Shown one piece after another: positions 26,101 through 29,463 of a stretch of DNA of 29,463 bases (positions are counted from its first letter, which is position 1; each line of letters starts with the position of its first letter). The position numbers were made by a program, and so were the translations under genes. This stretch comes from JANNGC01 sp043757045 (GTDB lineage: Bacteria > Verrucomicrobiota > Verrucomicrobiia > Limisphaerales > SIBH01): NCBI GenBank assembly GCA_043757045.1, contig JAYVQC010000093.1:1-29463 (forward strand), read 5' to 3'. Below the pieces are notes generated by a model, which did not search any database, was not told the DNA's origin, and saw only the letters and a program-made list of their open reading frames with translations.

Positions 26101-28967
26101 TTGGTGCGCGCGTAGCCGAGGTCGTCCTTGGTCACGCGCAATTCGTAGGGCTGGCGGTTGGCCACGAAGGTCAGTTGATAGTCGCCCGACAGCTCCGTCT
26201 GGCCTGCAGTCACCGAGCTGCCGTCCTGATAAATCTGCACCGTGGCCCCCGGCACCAGACGCCCTTGCGGATCGGTGACGCGCCCCGCCAGCGTGAACGA
26301 CTCCACGCGGCGCAGGAGCGCCGGATGCGCAAGTTCGGTCTCGATGATTTCCGCGGAGCCAACCAGCTTCCCGTCGTGCCGGCCGGGCGAGAGGTCGCGG
26401 GGGGTGCCGTCGTCGAAATTCCAATTCGCCACCAGGTTCGACTCCGTGCCGGAGAGCGTCTTGAACATCCCGTCACGAATCTGTTCCTCGGTGCGCGCCC
26501 CGCGCCAGACACGCACGTCATCGAGGTCGCCGCGGAAGGTGTCGGTTTGGGTGAAGGCCGATCGCCCCAGGAAATAATTCGTCCGGCCCAGCGCCGAGAG
26601 GCTGCCCGCGTAGTCATTGGTGCCGACGAGCGATCCGTTGAGGTAAAGCCGCCCGCCGCCCTTGCCCATGACGGCGGCAATGTGGCTCCACTGGTTCTTA
26701 AAGGGTATGCCCGCCACCTCGATCTGGTGCCTTCCGCCCGCCGCATCGTCGATGCGGAAAAGCAGCGCGGGCCCGTCGCTGAACCGCACATAAGTGTGGC
26801 GGCCCGATCCGCCGAAGTCCCACGCGTAGGCCGTGCCGGAACTGGACTCCCATCGCACCCAAGCCTCGATGGTGGCTTCGTCGAGGTTGGTGAACAGGTT
26901 GGAAGGCAGTTCCACGAAACTGTTTGTGCCCAGGCAATGGAGCACGCGGCCGATTTGCGGCTGCACCGAGTCGGTGCCTGCGGGCCGCTCGCCCTCGGTC
27001 ACCGTGGCCCCGCCGTTGAACGCCGCCGCATGTGCGCCGGCTGACAAGTCACGCCCCGGCTGCGCGAGGTCGTCGAAATTCCAGTAGCCCACCAACCCCG
27101 GCTCGCGACCGGTGAGCGTGGCGAACATGTTGGTGCGAATTTGCGCGAGCGAACGCGCGTGGTCCCAGACGCGGATTTCATCCATCTGGCCCTGAAAATC
27201 TTCGTCTTCAAAGCGAGGCTCGACTTTCCAGTTGGATCGGCCCAGGTAGTTGGTCTGCCGGAGAGCGCCGAGCGCAGCCAGGCTGCCTGGGGAGGGACCG
27301 GTCCCCCGCAACACCCCGTTCACGTACAGTCTCATGCCCGTCTGGCTGTTCAGTGCGGCGATGTGGAGCCACTGATTCAACTCGATGGCTACTTCACTGC
27401 GAACGATGTAGCGCGTGTCCCGCTTCACGTCCGGCACCATGTCGAAGATCAGGTCGCTCGTGCGCGAAGCGTTTTTGACGTAGATGGCGTGATTAAAGGC
27501 GCCGAAATCGAAGAAGCGTGAGTGCTGGCCCAGCCGCTCCCATTTCACCCAGCCCTCGACCGTGACTTCAACCAGGTTCGTGAAGATGTCCGGCGGCAAC
27601 TCCACGAAGCTGCCTTCCCCGGTGAGTTGCAACACCCGGCTCGGTCGCGTCTTGCCGCCTGACAGTATGAGCGGTTGCGCGGTCGGGGCGGCCAACTTGA
27701 ATTCCAAATTCGTCAGCATCGTGCCCCAGTTCACCGGCACGGGCTTGCCGTCCGTGAACACCACCGGCCCGTCGGCCGTCATCGCGCGTAGCACGTACTC
27801 GCCCGGCAACGGAGCGGTGAAGCGGAAATCTCCGCGCGCGCTGCTGACGGAATTCGTCACCACCTGCTGGTCATCCTCGGCGCGGAGCAGATCGACGCGC
27901 ACGCCCTGGCGTGGTTTGCCATCGGGGCCGAGCACGCGACCGGCGAGCCGCGTTTCCGCCAGCACCAGATCGAGCCGCACGCTCTCGCCTTCCTTTAACT
28001 CCAATCCGCTCCGTCCCGCGCCCGTCCCGCCGCGCGTCACGCGCAGCTCGTAACCGGTGCCGGCCGGCGTCGCCACGCGGTACTCACCCGCGAGGTCCGT
28101 CCGGATGCGCGCGACGGTGCGGTTGCCCTGGCGGAGATAAACATCCTGGTTGGTCGCGGGTCCGCCCCCCGGCGTGAGGCTGACTTTTCCCGACAACCAC
28201 GCGACCTCCACGCTGCGCACCGGGCCGGCCGCCGGGAGCGCGGCCTCGACGAACTGCGGCGTGCCGACAAGCTTGCCGTCGTGATGCCCCGGCGAAAGAT
28301 CCTTGGCTGTGCTGTCGTTGAAATTCCAATACCCCGCCAGCCCCGGCTCCGCACCGGAGAGTGTCTTGAACATGTTCTCGCGAATCTGTTCCGCCGTGCG
28401 CGCGTGGTCCCAGACCCGCACCTCGTCCATCTGCCCGCGTGTCGTGGCCCCGCCCGCCGTGCCGTAGTTTTCTTTGCCGAGATAATTCTGCCGCCCGACC
28501 AGCTTCGAGAAGCTGCCCGTGAAGGCGTTGCTGCCGACCGGCAGGCCGTTGAAATACAGCTTCGCCCCGCCCGGCCCGCTCACGGCCGCGAGATGACACC
28601 ACTCGTTGGTGCGCACCAGGTTGGCGACCTCGGTGCGGTTTCGCGTCCCGTCCGCATCCGTCAGGAGGAACGTGACCTGCGGCCCTTCCGTCCGGATGTA
28701 GGTTTCCCGGTTCCGATCCCCGAAGTCGAAGAACCGCGTCGTGGTGGTCAAGCGGTCCCACTTCACCCACCCCTCGACCGTGGCCTGCGTGAGCGTGTCG
28801 AAAATATTCGGCGGCAACTCGATGTAGCTGTTCGTGCCGTCAAGATGGAGGACGCGGTTGGTGGGGGCGGCCGGTTGAGAGTGGAGGGCCGGGAGTGGAG
28901 CGAGGAGCAGGAGCACGGCAATGACGAAGGACGAAGGGCGAAGGACGAAGGGAAATCGAGGGGCCAT
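20148..28967 (-). CDS. Giant hybrid sensor kinase (LamG4-PA14-propeller-kinase-receiver2)
   Basis: The product has 2,939 residues from the ATG at 28967, which begins a signal peptide (FVIAVLLLLAPLPALHS); an earlier GTG at 29132 would add only repeat-encoded residues. The approximate order is as follows. Four LamG-like domains (37-240, 442-655, 674-880, 1074-1285) are separated by carboxypeptidase-regulatory-like beta-sandwiches. A PA14 domain (1407-1555) follows, then 14 propeller repeats of the WxG...RWDG type (1652-2232), a Y_Y_Y domain, one membrane helix (VFGLVVWAFIARLMYM) and a coiled coil. The kinase has HisKA (MSHELRTPMNAIIGYSEML) and ATPase (LLSNACKF, DTGIGM, GGTGLGLAI) domains. Two receivers end it (TLDVMMPGMDG, LLDLMMPEMDG). 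The exterior should sense polymers outside the inner membrane. It resembles Bacteroides hybrid two-component systems but ends in receivers, not in a DNA-binding domain. Confidence 0.93.
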   Translation of the reverse strand: MAPRFPFVLRPSSFVIAVLLLLAPLPALHSQPAAPTNRVLHLDGTNSYIELPPNIFDTLTQATVEGWVKWDRLTTTTRFFDFGDRNRETYIRTEGPQVTFLLTDADGTRNRTEVANLVRTNEWCHLAAVSGPGGAKLYFNGLPVGSNAFTGSFSKLVGRQNYLGKENYGTAGGATTRGQMDEVRVWDHARTAEQIRENMFKTLSGAEPGLAGYWNFNDSTAKDLSPGHHDGKLVGTPQFVEAALPAAGPVRSVEVAWLSGKVSLTPGGGPATNQDVYLRQGNRTVARIRTDLAGEYRVATPAGTGYELRVTRGGTGAGRSGLELKEGESVRLDLVLAETRLAGRVLGPDGKPRQGVRVDLLRAEDDQQVVTNSVSSARGDFRFTAPLPGEYVLRAMTADGPVVFTDGKPVPVNWGTMLTNLEFKLAAPTAQPLILSGGKTRPSRVLQLTGEGSFVELPPDIFTNLVEVTVEGWVKWERLGQHSRFFDFGAFNHAIYVKNASRTSDLIFDMVPDVKRDTRYIVRSEVAIELNQWLHIAALNSQTGMRLYVNGVLRGTGPSPGSLAALGALRQTNYLGRSNWKVEPRFEDEDFQGQMDEIRVWDHARSLAQIRTNMFATLTGREPGLVGYWNFDDLAQPGRDLSAGAHAAAFNGGATVTEGERPAGTDSVQPQIGRVLHCLGTNSFVELPSNLFTNLDEATIEAWVRWESSSGTAYAWDFGGSGRHTYVRFSDGPALLFRIDDAAGGRHQIEVAGIPFKNQWSHIAAVMGKGGGRLYLNGSLVGTNDYAGSLSALGRTNYFLGRSAFTQTDTFRGDLDDVRVWRGARTEEQIRDGMFKTLSGTESNLVANWNFDDGTPRDLSPGRHDGKLVGSAEIIETELAHPALLRRVESFTLAGRVTDPQGRLVPGATVQIYQDGSSVTAGQTELSGDYQLTFVANRQPYELRVTKDDLGYARTNVFFFGEQTNSWDFALAETSISGQLYSADGKAQAAVKVELLRGSRRTVMATTLTDAEGNFRFKIPAPDAYRLRAETPTGRVSLNDAKAVDVAMGAPVTGMNFEVAARKPTATAPAPGPNRVLKLDGGTAYARLPANVFGSLEEATIEGWIKWEQFTRRARFFEFGKSGQAMWVETGDTNNPGLLFRIQNGQNSYEDVLASGALRAQKWTHVAAVSGRQGMRLYLNGVLVGRSAFASSLAGLGNNEHNYLGRSYSSGDDYFRGQMDEVRVWVTARSQEQIRANMFARLIGNETGLAGLWNFDGADAKDATPNKLAGELRNGAVTAVANVPQSLAELVLPCVLTGSITDTNGQPVNAAYVELQQGTNAAGAASSIIDGSYRLVFYPSNAPHTLRIVAGELGAWRTNLLFAPGETNLDLVVRDATRLGGRVVALDDSPLPNVVVQAVGIPALEAELIDGLHGEYFQLDKATNTFPDLPADRMPDFTRVDPVIQFGYQTDDKPLWHTPIKGFAYIRWTGRLRLNQQTTVTFHFVADDSMRLFLDGKLVGASGFGEKSIEAQLTPGEHTIKLEYLNSGQGGARCELSWSAEGTDRSPFPTIKLARHVTASDDKGEYRFRHLTPGRYHVRAQVPGGFVYATNSVAADVRRLTSELGTQNPKPETNQSLLTSAATFTVAHDSKFEGVNLKTAPFKKGIWKTYTKQDGLPHNQIFRIHETKDGTMWLGTLGNGVVRWDGRRFTSLTAADGLMNDFVTDICEARDGALWFATQEGASRWDGRRFTNFTAKDGLATNDVNAIAQGGDGTMWFTSDAGVSSWDGKKFKTWSTNEGLSTVLAGDALTDRKGHVWFSGRSALSRWDGTNFHHLTPANGVPDAYIITLFEDRDGRIWAGTLGGGVLRWDGKQIERFTRLDGLADDNVYAIHQDRDGTMWFGTALGGVSRFDGTSFVNYSTVDGLPENRIHDIHQDENGVLWFGAFSAGLIRFDERRLVRFSTADGLAHNKCVAIASDAQTNLWLGTAKGVSRWDGRRFTSFTTADGLADNIVRAVLVAKDGAVWFGTARGVSRWDGNRFENFTTAHGLAGNVVLAIHQDRGGFIWIGTSSGLSRWDGKRFERYTTTQGLVNNVILRICEDKAGRLWFGSVGNGLSRWDGRRFDKFTTANGLPSEAVNALWPARDGSVWVGHGIGGASRIAGTNVTQYTPASGLAASYAIAGVEDADGVAWFGHDGEVSFFDGVSWSSFPLEKPAGEKERFMVSGILPTADGAVWLATSLGAYRMQKSLALTRHPAVQVRADKEFTDAQKVPKLNTGSRLTFNVGYPDRRTPPEKQQFRWQIVNGTPTAEQMERDGKWSAPTKETQVDFATNAPGQYTFAVQYISQDLRYSKPTLAAFTLALPWYRNAAFVAPGGLGVFGLVVWAFIARLMYMRKRHEAEQLRERLLTEEHKAREAAEASARTLESKNQQLDTARRAAEEANQSKSQFLANMSHELRTPMNAIIGYSEMLQEEAEDLDQQGFIPDLQKIHGAGKHLLGLINDILDLSKVEAGKMTLFIEEFDVTKLVNEVAATVQPLIAKNGNTLEVVCPADIGVMRADVTKVRQTLFNLLSNACKFTERGVITLTVEKVNSRSVISNQSGDDGPLNTDSLITFRLRDTGIGMTPEQMSKLFQAFSQADASTTRKFGGTGLGLAISRKFCQLMGGDITVTSEAGSGSTFTVTLPLEVKDASAEPSIAMSDVSPVPHAARRTSRSTILVIDDDSNVLDLMQRSLSKEGFHVETAGDGRRGLELAKQLKPALITLDVMMPGMDGWAVLLALKADPQLADIPVIMMTIIDDKNMGFALGASEYLTKPIDWKRLAAILQKYKKPNADQTVLIIEDEPQMRDMLRRTLSKEGWQVSEAQNGRRGLECIAQTIPSLILLDLMMPEMDGFEFMQALRQRADCRDVPVIVVTAKDITEEDRQRLNGQVARIIQKGSMSLEALLREIKELVPVAVEKS
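24101..24192. repeat. Palindromic element inside the giant kinase gene, copy 2
   Basis: The ends are inverted repeats: 24 bases at each end match with one mismatch (GTAGCAGCCGACGT ... ACGTCGGCTGCTAC). The interior is simple GGGTTTCGGGTTCTGAG-type sequence. It is read through in frame as about 30 residues (ADVRRLTSELGTQ ... SLLTSAAT) between a beta-sandwich and the propeller. A related copy lies at 28978-29042. Confidence 0.85.
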
Positions 28968-28977
28968 TTGCAAAACT

Positions 28978-29042
28978 GTCGCAGCCGACGTGAGGAGGCT
29001 CTGATCGATTCGAGAAGTGAGCCTCGTTACCTCGGCTGCTAC
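28978..29042. repeat. Palindromic element upstream of the giant kinase gene, copy 1
   Basis: This has the same terminal inverted repeats as 24101-24192 (20 of 24 bases pair between its two ends) with a shorter centre. It lies 11 bases before the preferred start codon of the giant kinase, where promoter or leader signals would be expected. The open frame passes through it too, giving a similar SLLTSAAT peptide. Confidence 0.8.
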
Positions 29043-29083
29043 GAGGTTTGGCAATCGCGCTTCCAGCCTTCGGATTTCGGATT

Positions 29084-29206
29084 TCATGTCGTCTTCGGTT
29101 CGGGAACTTGCACCGGCAGCGTAACCGTCCACTCCGAGCCTTGACCAGCTTCGCTTGTCACCAAGATGTCAACGCCCAGGAGCGGGCAGAATTTTCCACG
29201 GCTGGC
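29084..29206 (-). pseudogene. C-terminal remnant of another histidine kinase
   Basis: On the minus strand this encodes GLASRGKFCPLLGVDILVTS followed by EAGQGSEWTVTLPVQVPEPK and a stop at 29084. It aligns with the last part of the giant kinase ATPase domain (GLAISRKFCQLMGGDITVTS, EAGSGSTFTVTLPLEV). Only about 40 residues remain; no kinase core is seen upstream. It appears to be the end of a paralogous kinase cut off by a rearrangement, with the giant kinase gene directly downstream. Confidence 0.7.
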
Positions 29207-29463
29207 TAGGCCGGGGCGGCCAACGTGAGTGCTGCGGCGAGTGCAAACCGGGCGATCAGTCTGATGGCTTTCCGAGCTTCCACAGCTTCCCGCGGTGGGC
29301 GACGCCGAACTGCCCAGACTGTTAGTGGCGTTCGGATAATCCCCCTTTTCCTAACAGCATTCATTCGGGTGTGATTAGAAGTGGCGGTCAAGGTGGTGGA
29401 AAAAGTGTGACATTTTGGCCTGGTACGAAGGGGTTTCAGTGTTTAATAGAGGGGTTCATGAAT
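29207..29463. other. No gene recognised
   Basis: These 257 bases at the window edge include AT-richer sequence than the rest. A possible minus-strand frame of 61 codons (29206-29391) resembles nothing I know and partly overlaps the kinase remnant. A short dyad CTGTTAG ... CTAACAG at about 29319-29358 could be a mobile-element or junction trace, but nothing else supports that. Confidence 0.4.

Noticed and set aside
24597..27044. Long plus-strand open frame opposite the giant kinase
   Set aside because: Antisense of LamG and beta-sandwich coding sequence in GC-rich DNA; composition is that of a shadow frame.
29130..29132. GTG start for the giant kinase
   Set aside because: It would place 55 residues encoded by a kinase remnant and a palindromic repeat in front of a clear signal peptide that has its own ATG at 28967.
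29319..29358. CTGTTAG/CTAACAG dyad as an integron attC site or mobile-element end
   Set aside because: The arms do not fit the attC core-site pattern, and no integrase, transposase or target duplication is visible.

Overview
The window looks like a GC-rich chromosomal segment from a member of the Verrucomicrobiota, probably a Pedosphaera/Limisphaerales-type lineage. The reasons are: secreted YHYH-domain and sulfatase proteins whose C-terminal modules end in a W...F(Y/F)(R/K)V pattern; a very large hybrid sensor kinase with LamG, PA14 and propeller domains; mostly weak or absent Shine-Dalgarno sites; and many short palindromic repeats in the intergenic DNA. This assignment is inference from gene style only; there is no rRNA gene here.

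Layout. (1) 1-4130, mostly minus strand: a truncated MbnP-like gene, a secreted YHYH protein and a secreted type I sulfatase. The last two share a 50-bp upstream element at 74% identity without gaps. (2) 4085-6749, plus strand: a TfoX-N protein with an unclear start, then a decayed two-component system. Its response regulator has lost the receiver next to an inverted repeat, and its histidine kinase carries two compensating frameshifts. (3) 6866-16478, minus strand: a LysR regulator, gltB and gltD. The two glutamate synthase genes are separated by an AT-richer pair of hypothetical genes, a palindrome cluster and a DUF4160/DUF2442 pair. gltB carries an in-frame array of seven small hairpins. 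(4) 16806-18015, plus strand: a double-ACT protein, a STAS anti-sigma antagonist and an RsbW-type ATPase. (5) 28967-18050, minus strand: a translationally coupled three-gene operon. It encodes a 2,939-residue hybrid sensor kinase, a single-domain receiver, and a protein with two kinase dimerisation domains, a receiver and a PP2C/RsbU phosphatase domain. (6) 29084-29463: the C-terminal remnant of another histidine kinase and unassigned sequence.

How the genes may work together. The strongest candidate for an undescribed system is 17239-28967. The sensor has a carbohydrate-binding-like exterior (four LamG, one PA14, 14 propeller repeats). Its kinase domain could phosphorylate three receivers in cis and in trans. 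The last receiver belongs to a phosphatase whose usual target is a phosphorylated STAS protein, and the neighbouring convergent genes encode exactly a STAS protein and its RsbW-like kinase. That would join a Bacteroides-HTCS-like sensor to a Gram-positive-style partner switch. No sigma factor lies in the window.

A second theme is repeat DNA. Mini-hairpins with mostly three-base loops fill intergenic spaces, and repeat elements sit in frame inside gltB and the giant kinase gene.
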